DNA from: Cellulomonas taurus | GTDB taxonomy: Bacteria; Actinomycetota; Actinomycetes; Actinomycetales; Cellulomonadaceae | DNA: 64,000 nucleotides | Direction of reading: 5' to 3' | Assembly: GCF_012931845.1 (NCBI RefSeq) | Contig: NZ_CP051884.1 | Span: forward strand, 2,418,001-2,482,000 | Notes under the pieces: generated by a model | Databases searched by the model: none | What the model saw: only the letters and a program-made list of their open reading frames with translations | Told to the model about the DNA's origin: nothing | Part shown: positions 41,898 through 51,219 of the stretch, one piece after another | Layout of the letters: the number at the start of each line of letters is the position of its first letter | How positions within the stretch are numbered: position 1 is the stretch's first letter | Made by a program: the position numbers and the translations under genes

Positions 41898-41967
41898 ACG
41901 CGCGCAGCCGACGATCCGCTCCTAGGGTCGACCGGGTCCGATGCCCGATCCGGAAGGACCGACTCCG

Positions 41968-43323
41968 ATGACCCGCACCCGCCCGCACGATGTCGTGGTG
42001 ATCGGCTCCGGCTTCGGTGGCCTGTTCGCCACCAAGGCTCTGGCCGACGAGTCCGATGTCCGCGTGACCGTGATCGACGGCACCGCCCAGCACCTGTTCC
42101 AGCCGCTGCTCTACCAGGTGGCGACCGGTGTGCTCTCGATGGGCGAGGTCTCCCCCGCCACCCGCGAGGTGCTCAAGAACCAACGCAACGCCCGCGTCCT
42201 GATGGGCACGGTGACCGACATCGATGTCGACGCCCACGAGGTGATCTCCACCAGCCCGATCGGGGAGAAGCGCGTCCACTACGACAGCCTGATCGTGGCC
42301 GCCGGTGCCGGGCAGTCCTACTTCGGCAACGACCAGTTCGCCGACCACGCCCCCGGGTTGAAGAGCATCGACGACGCCCTGGAGCTGCGCGGGCGGATCT
42401 TCGGCTCCTTCGAGCTGGCCGAGCTGTCCACCGACCCGGAGGAACGCCGGATGCTGACCACGTTCGTGGTGGTGGGCGCCGGACCGACCGGGGTGGAGAT
42501 GGCCGGACAGCTGGCCGAACTGGCGCACCGGTCGCTGCGCGGCAACTTCCGCGGCCTGGATCCGGCACAGGCGCGCATCCTGCTGGTCGACCCGGTCCCC
42601 GCGGTGCTCCCCGGCTATCCCCGCTCGCTGCAGCAGGCGGCCGCGCACACCCTGGAGGGCCTGGGCGTGGAACTGCTGATGGGCCACAAGGTGGTCGACG
42701 TCAGCTCCGACGCGGTCGAGGTCGAGGACAAAGACGGCAAGCGCACCCGGATCGCCAGCCGGTGCAAGGTGTGGGCGGCCGGGGTGGCGGCCTCACCGCT
42801 CGGCAAGATCCTGGGCGAGAAGACCGGTGCCGAGGTGGACCGTGCCGGTCGCGTGGTCGTGGAGCCGAACGGCTCGCTGCCCGGGCACCCGGAGGTGTTC
42901 GTGGTCGGCGACATGGCCTCGCGCCAGGGGGTGCCGGGGGTGGCACCGGCCGCCATGCAGACCGGCCGGTACGCGGCCGAGGAGATCCTGCGCGCCGTGC
43001 GCGGCGAACCGAGCGCCGGACCCTTCGAATACCACGACAAGGGCAGCCTGGCGACGGTCTCGCGGTTCCAGGCGGTCGCCCAGATCGGGCCGGTGCGCAC
43101 CTCCGGGTTCACCGCCTGGCTGCTCTGGCTCGGCGTGCACCTGTTCTACCTGGTCGGCTTCAAGAACCGGCTGACCACGTTGCTGCACTGGACGGTGAGC
43201 TTCATCGGGCGGGGACGCTCCGAGCGGACGGCGACCTGGCAGCAGGTGGTCGGTCGCACGGCGCTCCGCAAGCACAACGCCGACCAGGCCACCGCCGAGG
43301 CGGCCAGGGAGACGACGCTCTAG
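41968..43323 (+). CDS. ndh: Type II NADH dehydrogenase-like NAD(P)/FAD oxidoreductase
   Basis: A 451-residue flavoprotein. The FAD-binding motif [13 protein letters not shown] is at the N-terminus, [19 protein letters not shown] is the NADH-binding motif, and [10 protein letters not shown] closes the FAD site. The C-terminal amphipathic/hydrophobic segment [25 protein letters not shown] binds the membrane as in NDH-2, which passes electrons from NADH to menaquinone without pumping protons. ATG at 41968 has GGAAGGA upstream; an ATG nine codons earlier is the alternative. The gene ends convergently with smpB, the two stop codons sharing bases. Confidence 0.9.
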   Translation: MTRTRPHDVVVIGSGFGGLFATKALADESDVRVTVIDGTAQHLFQPLLYQVATGVLSMGEVSPATREVLKNQRNARVLMGTVTDIDVDAHEVISTSPIGEKRVHYDSLIVAAGAGQSYFGNDQFADHAPGLKSIDDALELRGRIFGSFELAELSTDPEERRMLTTFVVVGAGPTGVEMAGQLAELAHRSLRGNFRGLDPAQARILLVDPVPAVLPGYPRSLQQAAAHTLEGLGVELLMGHKVVDVSSDAVEVEDKDGKRTRIASRCKVWAAGVAASPLGKILGEKTGAEVDRAGRVVVEPNGSLPGHPEVFVVGDMASRQGVPGVAPAAMQTGRYAAEEILRAVRGEPSAGPFEYHDKGSLATVSRFQAVAQIGPVRTSGFTAWLLWLGVHLFYLVGFKNRLTTLLHWTVSFIGRGRSERTATWQQVVGRTALRKHNADQATAEAARETTL

Positions 43324-43790
43324 CGGTCGCGCTGCTCGCGCATCGCCCGCTGGGCCTCGAGGTTGTCCTGGCGCTCGCGCAACGACTGGCGCTTGTCCCA
43401 GTCCTTCTTCCCGCGCGCCAGGGCGATCTCGACCTTGGCCCGACCGTCGAGGAAGTACAGCGACAGCGGGACGATGGTCTGACCCTTCTCCCGGGTCTTC
43501 GCCTCCCAGCGGTCGATCTCCTGGCGGTGCAGCAGCAGCTTGCGCTTGCGGCGCGGTGCATGGTTGGTCCAGGTGCCCTGCGAGTACTCGGGGATGTGCA
43601 CGCCCTCGAGCCACATCTCGCCGCCGTCGATGGTGCACCAGCCGTCGACCAGTGAGGCCCGGCCGGCCCGCAGCGCCTTTACCTCGGTGCCGCTGAGCAC
43701 GACACCGGCCTCCATCACGTCCTCGATGAAGTAGTCGTGGCGGGCCTTCTTGTTGGAGGCGACCAGCGCCCGTCCCTGTTGCTTGGCCAT
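43320..43790 (-). CDS. smpB: SsrA-binding protein SmpB
   Basis: A 156-residue small basic protein that binds tmRNA and places it in the stalled ribosome. Conserved blocks include [32 protein letters not shown], the segment around [23 protein letters not shown], and the C-terminal tail [16 protein letters not shown], which enters the mRNA channel. Its partner ssrA is encoded 4 kb to the left. It is the last gene of the prfB-ftsE-ftsX-peptidase-smpB series, all on the minus strand. Confidence 0.98.
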   Translation of the reverse strand: MAKQQGRALVASNKKARHDYFIEDVMEAGVVLSGTEVKALRAGRASLVDGWCTIDGGEMWLEGVHIPEYSQGTWTNHAPRRKRKLLLHRQEIDRWEAKTREKGQTIVPLSLYFLDGRAKVEIALARGKKDWDKRQSLRERQDNLEAQRAMREQRDR

Positions 43791-43867
43791 CGGCCCCTCC
43801 TTCCGCGTGTGCGATCTACCGGCCCGACAGCCTAACCGGGGACGACGGGTCGCCCCCAGTCAATTCG

Positions 43868-45199
43868 CTACAGGCCGAGCAGCGGCCGCGGGTTCACCGT
43901 GGCGCCGTTCACGTACACCTCGAAGTGCAGGTGGCAGGCGGCGGAGGTCCCGGTGTTGCCGGAGTAGCCCAGCAGCTGGCCCTGGGACACCGACTGCCCA
44001 CCGCTGACCACGAAGGAGGTCATGTGGTTGTAGGAGGTCATCAGCGACGACCCGTTGTACAGCCCGTGGTCGACCATCACCTGGTTGCCGAAGCCGTTGC
44101 GCCACTGCGCCCACTGGACGGTGCCGTCCTTGGCCGCGTAGATCGGCGTCCCGCAGTAGGTGCGCAGGTCGATCCCGGCGTGCAGTCGGTAGTAGCCCAG
44201 GATCGGGTGCAGGCGCATCCCGTACTCGCTGGTCACGTGGATCGGGTTGATCGATGTCGGGTTGCCGAACAGCGCTCCGGTGACCGGACCGGCGGCCGGG
44301 GCGGGCTGACCCGCTGCCGCCGCGGCGGCCGCCGCGCGCTTCTGCTGCTCGGCGGCGATCGCGGCGAGCTGGTTCTCGATCTTGGTCGCCTCGGCGTCGA
44401 TGGCCGCGATCTGCGACTCCACCGCTGCCTTCTGGGTGGCGAGCTGGGCCTGCTTCGCCTGCTCCTGGGAGATCAGGTCCTCGACCTCGGCCTTGCGGGC
44501 GGCCGCCTCCTGGCGGGCGGTCTCGGCCTGGGCGACCTTCGCGTCGGCGTCGGCCTTGAGGGTGGTGATCCGCTCGCGGACGGCGGTGAGCCGGGCCTGG
44601 CTGTTGCGGTTGTTCGCCTCGACGGCGGTCAGCTCGTCCAGCACCTGACCCTGGGCGCGCTGGGCGGTGTTGGCGGCGCTGTAGCTCTCGGTCAGGTCCT
44701 CGACGCTGGTCGCGCCCATCACCAGGCTGAACGCGCTGCTCTCCGAGTCACCGCCCTGGTAGGCCTGGCGTGCCATCTGACCGACCTGGGTGCGGATCTG
44801 GTCCGACTTGGCCGAGTCCTCCTCGATGGTCGCGCTGATCGTGGCTTCCTGGTCCTGGGCGTCCTGGAGCTGGCTGGCGATCAGCGCCTGCTCCCGCTCG
44901 TACCCGGCCAGGGTGGACTCCGCCGTGGCGAGTGCCTGCTGGGCGGCCGGGAGCTGCTGCTGGACCTGCTGCAACGCGATCGCGGTGTCCGCGTACTCGG
45001 CGTTCAGGCCCTCCAGGGCCGCCTCGGCGTCGGCCTTCTGCTGTTCGTTCGCCGACTGCTGGCTCTGCGCCGTCGACTTCTGGTCGTCCAGGTCGTCGGC
45101 GGCGGCGGGTCCGGCCAGCACCACACCGGCGAGCAGCGCGAGGGTGGTGGCGAGGGTTGCCGACACCGACCGACGACGGGGACGCGACTGTGCTGCCAT
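43868..45199 (-). CDS. M23-family peptidoglycan endopeptidase with coiled coil (EnvC-like)
   Basis: A 443-residue exported protein. A signal peptide (ATTLALLAGVVLAGPAAA) is followed by a long coiled coil from about 36 to 285 rich in Gln, Ala and Glu, an Ala linker, and a LytM/M23 domain at about 320-440. Zinc ligands fall in RLHAGIDL (His, Asp) and ACHLHFEVY (HxH). It would cut peptide bridges of peptidoglycan. Its place four bases after the ftsX stop, with its coiled coil, fits an FtsEX-controlled septal hydrolase like EnvC or PcsB; the interaction is inference. A second start-like ATG is not needed: ATG at 45199 begins a normal signal peptide. Confidence 0.93.
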   Translation of the reverse strand: MAAQSRPRRRSVSATLATTLALLAGVVLAGPAAADDLDDQKSTAQSQQSANEQQKADAEAALEGLNAEYADTAIALQQVQQQLPAAQQALATAESTLAGYEREQALIASQLQDAQDQEATISATIEEDSAKSDQIRTQVGQMARQAYQGGDSESSAFSLVMGATSVEDLTESYSAANTAQRAQGQVLDELTAVEANNRNSQARLTAVRERITTLKADADAKVAQAETARQEAAARKAEVEDLISQEQAKQAQLATQKAAVESQIAAIDAEATKIENQLAAIAAEQQKRAAAAAAAAGQPAPAAGPVTGALFGNPTSINPIHVTSEYGMRLHPILGYYRLHAGIDLRTYCGTPIYAAKDGTVQWAQWRNGFGNQVMVDHGLYNGSSLMTSYNHMTSFVVSGGQSVSQGQLLGYSGNTGTSAACHLHFEVYVNGATVNPRPLLGL

Positions 45200-45203
45200 C
45201 GAC

Positions 45204-46121
45204 TCAGACCTTCGTGTATCGACTCAGGGTGACCAGGGAGGAGATCGCCGCCAGCAGGATGGCGACCCCGACCAGCGCCGGGGCGATCAACCACACTTCG
45301 TGCGTGGAGACGTAGGGCACCCATTGCAGGGTGCCGCCCAGCCAGTCGCCGATCACGAACTTCACGGTCGCCCACAGCCCGGCCACCGACAGCAGGGCTC
45401 CGATGGTGGCGGCGATCGCGCCCTCCAGCATGAAGGGCAGCTGGATGAACAGGTTCGACGCGCCGACCATCCGCATGATCCCGGTCTCGCGCTTCCGGCT
45501 CATCGCCGACAACCGGATGGTCGTGGTGATGAGCAGCACCGCCGCGAGCAGCATCACCCCGGCCAGGCCCACCGACAGCAGGGTCGCCCGGTTCAGCACC
45601 AGGAACAGGGTGTCGTAGATCTCGCGCTGGTCCTGCACGGTCTCCACGCCCTGACGGCCCTGGAGCACGTCGGCGACCACCTGGTACTGCTCGGGGTCGG
45701 TCAGCTTGATCCGCAGCGACTCGTTCATGTCGTCCGCGGTGATCACCTGGGACCAGAAGTTGCCGGAGAACCGCTTCTGGAACGAGTCGTAGGCCTGCTG
45801 CTTGGTCTCGGTGTAGATGTGCTCGATGTAGGGCTTGATGTCCGGGGCGTCCAGCGCCTCGGTGATCGCGTCCTTCTGCTCCTGGGTGACCTCGCCACCG
45901 GCGCAGGTCGGTTCGGTCGACTCCCCCGCCGGGCAGAGGTAGACCGACACCTCGACCTTGTCGTACCAGTCGTCCTTCATCTTGCTGATCTGCATCTGCA
46001 GCAGCGCGGCGGAGCCGACGAAGGTCAGCGACACGAAGGTCACCAGCACGACGGAGATCGCCATGGACAGGTTCCGGCGCAGGCCGATCCCCATCTCGGA
46101 GAGGATGAATTGCAGTCTCAT
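45204..46121 (-). CDS. ftsX: Cell-division permease-like protein FtsX
   Basis: A 305-residue membrane protein with four helices: SVVLVTFVSLTFVGSAALL near the start and three in the C-terminal half (GVMLLAAVLLITTTIRL, IGALLSVAGLWATVKFV, LIAPALVGVAILLAAISSL). Between helices 1 and 2 lies the extracellular domain (about 45-170) that contacts peptidoglycan hydrolases; it contains the pair of cysteines in YLCPAG...PTCAGG. RETGIMRMVGASN is the conserved cytoplasmic loop facing FtsE. ATG at 46121 starts the typical MRLQFILSEMGIGLRRN. Confidence 0.97.
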   Translation of the reverse strand: MRLQFILSEMGIGLRRNLSMAISVVLVTFVSLTFVGSAALLQMQISKMKDDWYDKVEVSVYLCPAGESTEPTCAGGEVTQEQKDAITEALDAPDIKPYIEHIYTETKQQAYDSFQKRFSGNFWSQVITADDMNESLRIKLTDPEQYQVVADVLQGRQGVETVQDQREIYDTLFLVLNRATLLSVGLAGVMLLAAVLLITTTIRLSAMSRKRETGIMRMVGASNLFIQLPFMLEGAIAATIGALLSVAGLWATVKFVIGDWLGGTLQWVPYVSTHEVWLIAPALVGVAILLAAISSLVTLSRYTKV

Positions 46122-46131
46122 GATCGTCCCC

Positions 46132-46821
46132 TCACCGGTCCGAGCCGTAGACGCCGCGGGACTGGTCGCGGACCAGCTCACCGCCGGACAGCTCGATCAC
46201 GCGCTTGCGCATCTGGTCCACGATCTCGTCGTCGTGGGTGGCCATCAGCACCGTGGTGCCGGTCCGGTTGATCCGGTCGAGCAGCCGCATGATGCCCAGC
46301 GAGGTCGTCGGGTCCAGGTTTCCGGTCGGCTCGTCCGCCAGCAGGATCGCCGGGCGGTTCACGAACGCGCGGGCGATCGCCACCCGCTGCTGCTCACCAC
46401 CGGACAGCTCGTGCGGACGACGCTTCTCCTTGCCCGCCAGCCCGACCATCTCCAGCACGTCCGGCACGGTGGACAGGATGTGGTGCCGGGGCTTGCCGAT
46501 CACCTGCAGCGCGAAGGCGACGTTCTCGAACACCGTCTTGTTGTGCAGCAGCCGGAAGTCCTGGAACACCGCACCGATCTGGCGGCGCAGCTGCGGCACC
46601 TTCCAGTTCGACAGCGTGGTCAGGTCCTTGCCCGCGACGAAGACCTTGCCGCCGGTCGGCCGTTCCTCACGCAGCACGAGCCGCAGGAAGGTCGACTTCC
46701 CGGAGCCGGAGGCACCGACCAGGAAGACGAACTCCCCGCGCTCCACCTCGAGGGAGATCTGGTCCAGCGCGGGACGTGCGCCCCGGGCGTAGACCTTGGT
46801 GACGTTCTCGAATCTGATCAC
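46132..46821 (-). CDS. ftsE: Cell-division ATP-binding protein FtsE
   Basis: A 229-residue ABC ATPase, the usual actinobacterial length. It has [14 protein letters not shown] at the start, Walker [10 protein letters not shown], signature LSGGEQQR, Walker [12 protein letters not shown] and switch His in MATHDDE. With FtsX it drives activation of septal cell-wall hydrolases. GTG at 46821 is chosen from the family N-terminus; the frame is open further but shows no ribosome-binding site, so translation may be from a leaderless or weakly led message. It lies ten bases before ftsX. Confidence 0.96.
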   Translation of the reverse strand: MIRFENVTKVYARGARPALDQISLEVERGEFVFLVGASGSGKSTFLRLVLREERPTGGKVFVAGKDLTTLSNWKVPQLRRQIGAVFQDFRLLHNKTVFENVAFALQVIGKPRHHILSTVPDVLEMVGLAGKEKRRPHELSGGEQQRVAIARAFVNRPAILLADEPTGNLDPTTSLGIMRLLDRINRTGTTVLMATHDDEIVDQMRKRVIELSGGELVRDQSRGVYGSDR

Positions 46822-46964
46822 AAGCGTGGCGGGCCAGCTGTCGGGGACGGGAGGGTCGTGCGCCTGGCCTTCGGGCACGGTACGCAGCCCGGTGCCGTGA
46901 CCCGACCGTGACACGCCGCCCGCTCGCTGTGAAGCGGGGCACCCCGCCCGGTATGCGCGGTTTG

Positions 46965-48080
46965 TCAGTCGATCGAGGCGGACCGGCGCCAGCGGATGCC
47001 GGCCTCGATGAAGCCGTCGATGTCACCGTCGAACACCGAGGCGGTGTTGCCGACCTCGTGCTCGGTGCGCAGGTCCTTGACCATCTGGTACGGGTGCAGC
47101 ACGTAGGAGCGCATCTGGTCGCCCCAGGACGCCTTGATGTCGCCGGCCAGTTCCTTCTTCTTCGCGTCCTCCTCGGCCTTGCGGACCAGGAGCAGGCGGG
47201 ACTGCAGCACGCGGAGCGCGGCGGCCCGGTTCTGGATCTGCGACTTCTCGTTCTGCATCGAGACCACGATGCCGGTCGGGATGTGGGTCATCCGCACCGC
47301 GGAGTCGGTGGTGTTCACCGACTGACCACCCGGGCCCGAGGAGCGGAACACGTCGACCTTGATCTCGTTCTCCGGGATCTCGATGTTGTCGTCGCTCTGC
47401 TCGATCAGCGGGATGACCTCGACGGCGGCGAACGAGGTCTGGCGGCGGCCCTGGTTGTCGAAGGGCGAGATCCGCACCAGGCGGTGCGTCCCGGCCTCGA
47501 CCGACAGGTGACCGAAGGCGTAGGGGGCCTTCACCTCGAAGGTCGCGGACTTCAGCCCGGCCTCCTCGGCGTAGGAGGTGTCCAGCACCGAGGTCGGGTA
47601 CCCGTGGCGCTCGGCCCAGCGCAGGTACATCCGCATCAGCATCTCGGCGAAGTCCGCCGCGTCCACACCACCGGCACCGGCCCGGATCGTCACGACCGCC
47701 TCACGCTGGTCGTACTCGCCGTTCAGCAGGGTGCGGACCTCGAGCTCGCCCAGGTCCTTGCGGATGGTCTCCAGCTCGGCCTCGGCCTCGGCCAGGGTCT
47801 CGGCGTCGCCACCGTCCTCGGTGGCCATCTCGACCAGGGTCTCCAGGTCGTCGATCCGGGCCGCCAGCTTGTCCACCCGGTCCAGCTCGGCCTGGGTCGA
47901 GGACAGGGCGCTGGTGACCTTCTGCGCCGCCTCGGGGTCGTCCCAGAGGTCGGGGGCCGACGCCTGCTCGGTGAGCTGGGCGATCTTGGCCTGGAGGGCG
48001 GTGGGGTCGGAGACCGCCTGGATCGTGCCCAGCGTGGAACGCAGGTCGCGGATCTCGGCGGGGAAGTCGGTGGCTGCCAC
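46965..48080 (-). CDS. prfB: Peptide chain release factor 2
   Basis: A 371-residue class I release factor. The stop-codon tripeptide SPF is at 205-207 (recognition of UGA/UAA) and the catalytic GGQ at 251-253 in [10 protein letters not shown]. The frame is continuous from ATG at 48080; there is no autoregulatory frameshift near codon 25 as in E. coli. It opens the conserved prfB-ftsE-ftsX-smpB block. Confidence 0.98.
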   Translation of the reverse strand: MAATDFPAEIRDLRSTLGTIQAVSDPTALQAKIAQLTEQASAPDLWDDPEAAQKVTSALSSTQAELDRVDKLAARIDDLETLVEMATEDGGDAETLAEAEAELETIRKDLGELEVRTLLNGEYDQREAVVTIRAGAGGVDAADFAEMLMRMYLRWAERHGYPTSVLDTSYAEEAGLKSATFEVKAPYAFGHLSVEAGTHRLVRISPFDNQGRRQTSFAAVEVIPLIEQSDDNIEIPENEIKVDVFRSSGPGGQSVNTTDSAVRMTHIPTGIVVSMQNEKSQIQNRAAALRVLQSRLLLVRKAEEDAKKKELAGDIKASWGDQMRSYVLHPYQMVKDLRTEHEVGNTASVFDGDIDGFIEAGIRWRRSASID

Positions 48081-48129
48081 GACGAGTCAGGCTACCGTCC
48101 CACGGCGCCCACCGGTGACCGACTAGCGT

Positions 48130-49047
48130 GTGAGCGTGAACATCCCCTTCCCTTCCGGGACCCAGCACACCCTGACCCTCGGTGAGCAGCGGGCAGTGAT
48201 CGCCGAGGTCGGCGCGAGCGTCCGCGAGTTCTCCGTGGGCGGCCGGGACGTGGTGCTGCCGTTCCCCGCCGAGCAGATCCCGCCCGCGTTCTCCGGTGCC
48301 GTGCTGGCCCCGTGGCCCAACCGCCTGGCGGACGGTCAGTACACCTGGCTCGGCGTCGAGCACCAGGTCCCGCTGACCGAGCCGGACCGGCGCAACGCGC
48401 TGCACGGGCTGGCCGCACAGGTGCGCTGGACCGCCGTCGAGGTCGGTGCCGACGCCGTGACCTTGCAGCACGACCTGGTGCCGACGCCCGGGTACCCGTT
48501 CCCGCTGCGACTGACCGCGTCCTATCGCCTGACCGCCGACCGCGGCCTGACCGTGCAGGTCACCGCGACCAACCTGGGCGACCAGCCCGCACCCTACGGG
48601 GTCGGCTTCCACCCGTGGCTGTCCCCCGGCGACGCGACGGTCGACGAGTGCACGCTGCGGGTGGACGCCGCCGCCATCGTCACCGTCGACGACCGCCTGC
48701 TGCCCACCGGCACCGCCCCGCTGACCGGGTCCGCCGACCGGCGCAGCCCGCAGCCGCTGGCCGGGGTCGCCCTCGACGACGCGTTCCTGGACGTGAACCG
48801 GGACGCCGACGGCCTGTCCTGGATCGTGCTCGGCTCCCCCGACGGCCACGGGTCGGCGGTCTGGATGGACGGGTCGATGGACACCTGGCAGGTCTGCACC
48901 GGCAACGGCATCCCGACGATCAACCGGCGCGGGGTGGCCGCCGAACCGATGAGCTGCATCGCGGACGCCTTCCGCACCGGTGAGCGCCTGGTCCGGATCG
49001 AGCCGGGTGCCGCGCACACCGTCACCTGGGGCATGACCCTGGTCTGA
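48130..49047 (+). CDS. galM: Aldose 1-epimerase
   Basis: A 305-residue mutarotase-family protein that interconverts alpha and beta anomers of hexoses. The substrate-binding Arg is in LAPWPNRLADGQYTW; the catalytic His residues lie in ALHGLAAQVRW and in GFHPWLS; a late Glu in RIEPGAAHT fits the general base. GTG at 48130 (MSVNIPFPSG) is chosen; it is divergent from prfB by 49 bases. A strong terminator follows. It may belong to Gal or other sugar use; no gal operon is visible here. Confidence 0.9.
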   Translation: MSVNIPFPSGTQHTLTLGEQRAVIAEVGASVREFSVGGRDVVLPFPAEQIPPAFSGAVLAPWPNRLADGQYTWLGVEHQVPLTEPDRRNALHGLAAQVRWTAVEVGADAVTLQHDLVPTPGYPFPLRLTASYRLTADRGLTVQVTATNLGDQPAPYGVGFHPWLSPGDATVDECTLRVDAAAIVTVDDRLLPTGTAPLTGSADRRSPQPLAGVALDDAFLDVNRDADGLSWIVLGSPDGHGSAVWMDGSMDTWQVCTGNGIPTINRRGVAAEPMSCIADAFRTGERLVRIEPGAAHTVTWGMTLV

Positions 49048-49061
49048 GGCCGGAGACGACG

Positions 49062-49092
49062 AGGCCCCCTCCGGATGATCCGGAGGGGGCCT
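49062..49092. terminator. Bidirectional terminator between convergent genes
   Basis: A perfect 14-bp stem, AGGCCCCCTCCGGA (49062-49075) with TCCGGAGGGGGCCT (49079-49092), and a 3-base loop. It lies between the ends of galM and the M15 peptidase gene and can serve both. Confidence 0.92.
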
Positions 49093-49099
49093 TCGTCTG

Positions 49100-49969
49100 T
49101 CACTCGCCGTAGTAGAACCCGTCGGTCTGCACCTTGGTGTACTCCCAGTGCCAGCGCTCGTACGGGCCGGAGCCGCCGGGCTTGGCCCACGCGGGGTTCT
49201 CCCAGCCGAAGGTGGCCGCGTTCTCGTTCAGCCAGTCCCACTGCACGCCGGTGGTCAGACCGGAGCAGAAGTCGACCGCCAGGCCGAAGCCGTGGTTGGA
49301 CTTGCCGGTGGCCGCCGCGAAGCTGCCACGGGACGCCTTCACCGCGCTCTGCTGCGCCAGGGTCCGGTAACCGGAGGACAGGCACATGTCCGAGCCGAAC
49401 TTCGCGACGTACATCGCGTTCAGCTCGGCCAGTGCCTCGGCGGCGTCGGCCCGCAGCTGGGTGCCGCCGTCCCACAGGGTGCACAGGTCGGCGGAGGGCA
49501 GCTGTCCGTTCGGCGCGTTCGGGTTGGCCACCTGACCGGAGCAGCCGGGCAGGATCTCCCGCTCGGCACTGCGGCTGGCGGCCACCTCGCTGCGCACCTC
49601 GGCGGCGTCGGTGGACAGCAGCGACGACGGCGGCACCAGGGTCGATCCCGGCGTGCCGGTCAGCGCCTCGACGGTGCTGGGCAGGTTCGCGTCGTCCACG
49701 GTCGACTCACCGGTGGCGGCGACCGAGCGGTCCTCGTGCTGGGTCAGCGGGACGGCGACCGTGACGGCCGCCAGCGTGACGAGCACGCCGGAACGAACAC
49801 CCCAGCGCGCGGCCGGGTGACCGGTGTGCGCAGGCTTGTCCTGGGCGACGGCCGGGGCCGCGGGGGTGGGGCGACGACGGGAGCGCCGGGTGCCGGCCTG
49901 CTCCGCCTCTCGCAGCTGCCGACGGGTCGCCGGTGCGGCGATGTCGGCGGGCGCGATCTGCGACGCCAC
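49100..49969 (-). CDS. M15-family D-alanyl-D-alanine carboxypeptidase (VanY-like)
   Basis: A 289-residue single-pass membrane protein. A basic cytoplasmic N-terminus rich in Arg and Pro (1-58) precedes the helix GVRSGVLVTLAAVTVAVPL, then an extracellular stalk and the VanY domain. Zinc-site motifs: SSGYRTLAQQ, KSNHGFGLAVDF (His and Asp ligands) and RWHWEY (catalytic Glu and His). It would trim the terminal D-Ala of peptidoglycan stem peptides. GTG at 49969 has GGAGG four bases upstream. The catalytic domain carries cysteines (DMCLSSG, VDFCSG) that may pair. Confidence 0.92.
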   Translation of the reverse strand: MASQIAPADIAAPATRRQLREAEQAGTRRSRRRPTPAAPAVAQDKPAHTGHPAARWGVRSGVLVTLAAVTVAVPLTQHEDRSVAATGESTVDDANLPSTVEALTGTPGSTLVPPSSLLSTDAAEVRSEVAASRSAEREILPGCSGQVANPNAPNGQLPSADLCTLWDGGTQLRADAAEALAELNAMYVAKFGSDMCLSSGYRTLAQQSAVKASRGSFAAATGKSNHGFGLAVDFCSGLTTGVQWDWLNENAATFGWENPAWAKPGGSGPYERWHWEYTKVQTDGFYYGE

Positions 49970-50148
49970 GGGACCTCCGTTGTGGTGCGGACATGGGGAT
50001 CCCCGGTGACCCGGACACAGGTCGACCCTGTGGGAGGGATCCGGGGGAACGATCACGGAACAATAACGGCTGCGGGCACTCGGTTCCAAGACCCCTGATC
50101 AGATCCGGTGCGGACGATGCCTGATATGTCGAGGACCCGGCCCCCGAC

Positions 50149-51219
50149 TCAGCGCGGCGGAATCCGCAGGTGTCCGCGCTGCATCGCGTCCCTGACCTCG
50201 CCGACCAGCTCCTCGAGGATGTCCTCGAGGAAGACAGCACCCACGACGACGGTGTGACCGGATTCACCCGTCTGCTCCACCCGGGCCACGTGCACCCCCG
50301 AGCGCTGCATCGCCGCGAGCGCCTCCTCGACCTCGTCCCCGGGGGCGACCACCGCGGTGGTGCGCACCCGCCAGGCCGGCACCGGCAACCGGCGGGACTC
50401 CCCGTCGGCGTAGAGCACGTCCTTGACATGCAGGTAGCCGGTGGGGGCGCCGTGGGCGTCCAGCACCGGGAACCGGCTGAAGCCGGTCTTGGCAACCAGC
50501 CGCTCCACCTCCTCCGGCGTCACGTCCACCGGGACGGTCACCAGCTGGTCGCGCGGGATCATCACCTCGGCCGCGGTCCGGTCGGAGAACTCCAGCGCAC
50601 CGGACAGCAGGCCCTGCTCGTCCTCCAGCAGACCCTCCGCCTGCGACTGCTCGACGATGGACTGCACCTCCTGTGCGGTGAAGGCGGAGGCGACCTCGTC
50701 GCGCGGGTCGACCCGGAACAGGCGCAGCACGTGGTTCGCCAGCCAGTTCAGCGCCGTGATGATCGGCTTGACCACCCGGCCGAGCCAGACCAGCGGCGGC
50801 CCGAAGACCAGGACCGCACGATCCGGGCCGGAGACCGACAGGTTCTTCGGCACCATCTCGCCCAGCACCACGTGCAGGTAGACCACCAGCAGCAGCGCGA
50901 CCACGAAGCCGATCGGGTGCGTGAACTCGCTGCCGACACCGAGGGCGTGCAACGGCCCCTCGATCAGGTGCGCGATCGCCGGTTCGGCGACCACACCGAG
51001 GGTGGTCGAGCAGATCGTCACGCCGAGCTGGGCGCAGGCCAGCATCAACGACACGTGCTCCATCGCCCACAGCACCGTCTGCGCGCGGCGGTCACCGGCG
51101 GCCGCGAGCGGCTCGATCGCCGAGCGACGCGCGGAGATGATCGCGAACTCGGCGGCCACGAAGAACGCGTTGCCGGCCAGCAACAGCACCGCCAGCACCA
51201 GGGCCACGGTCGGGTTCAC
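50149..51219 (-). CDS. CNNM/HlyC-CorC-family membrane protein (second of pair)
   Basis: A 356-residue protein: DUF21/CNNM transmembrane domain (1-150, about four helices, with AGNAFFVAAEFAIISARRS and LGEMVPKNLSVS), followed by a CBS pair (about 205-340; MIPRDQLVTVPVDV, FSRFPVLD, GYLHVKDVLY). It ends without the CorC_HlyC transporter-associated domain. Relatives act in magnesium/cobalt efflux or uptake regulation. GTG at 51219 overlaps the stop of its paralogue (GTGA). Confidence 0.92.
   Translation of the reverse strand: MNPTVALVLAVLLLAGNAFFVAAEFAIISARRSAIEPLAAAGDRRAQTVLWAMEHVSLMLACAQLGVTICSTTLGVVAEPAIAHLIEGPLHALGVGSEFTHPIGFVVALLLVVYLHVVLGEMVPKNLSVSGPDRAVLVFGPPLVWLGRVVKPIITALNWLANHVLRLFRVDPRDEVASAFTAQEVQSIVEQSQAEGLLEDEQGLLSGALEFSDRTAAEVMIPRDQLVTVPVDVTPEEVERLVAKTGFSRFPVLDAHGAPTGYLHVKDVLYADGESRRLPVPAWRVRTTAVVAPGDEVEEALAAMQRSGVHVARVEQTGESGHTVVVGAVFLEDILEELVGEVRDAMQRGHLRIPPR

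Noticed and set aside
46933-46947. Short GCGGG/CCCGC hairpin after prfB as terminator
   Set aside because: Only five base pairs with no U tract; in such GC-rich DNA it is not distinguishable from chance.
47990-48080. Programmed +1 frameshift in prfB
   Set aside because: The frame runs straight from ATG to stop and no in-frame UGA appears near codon 25.
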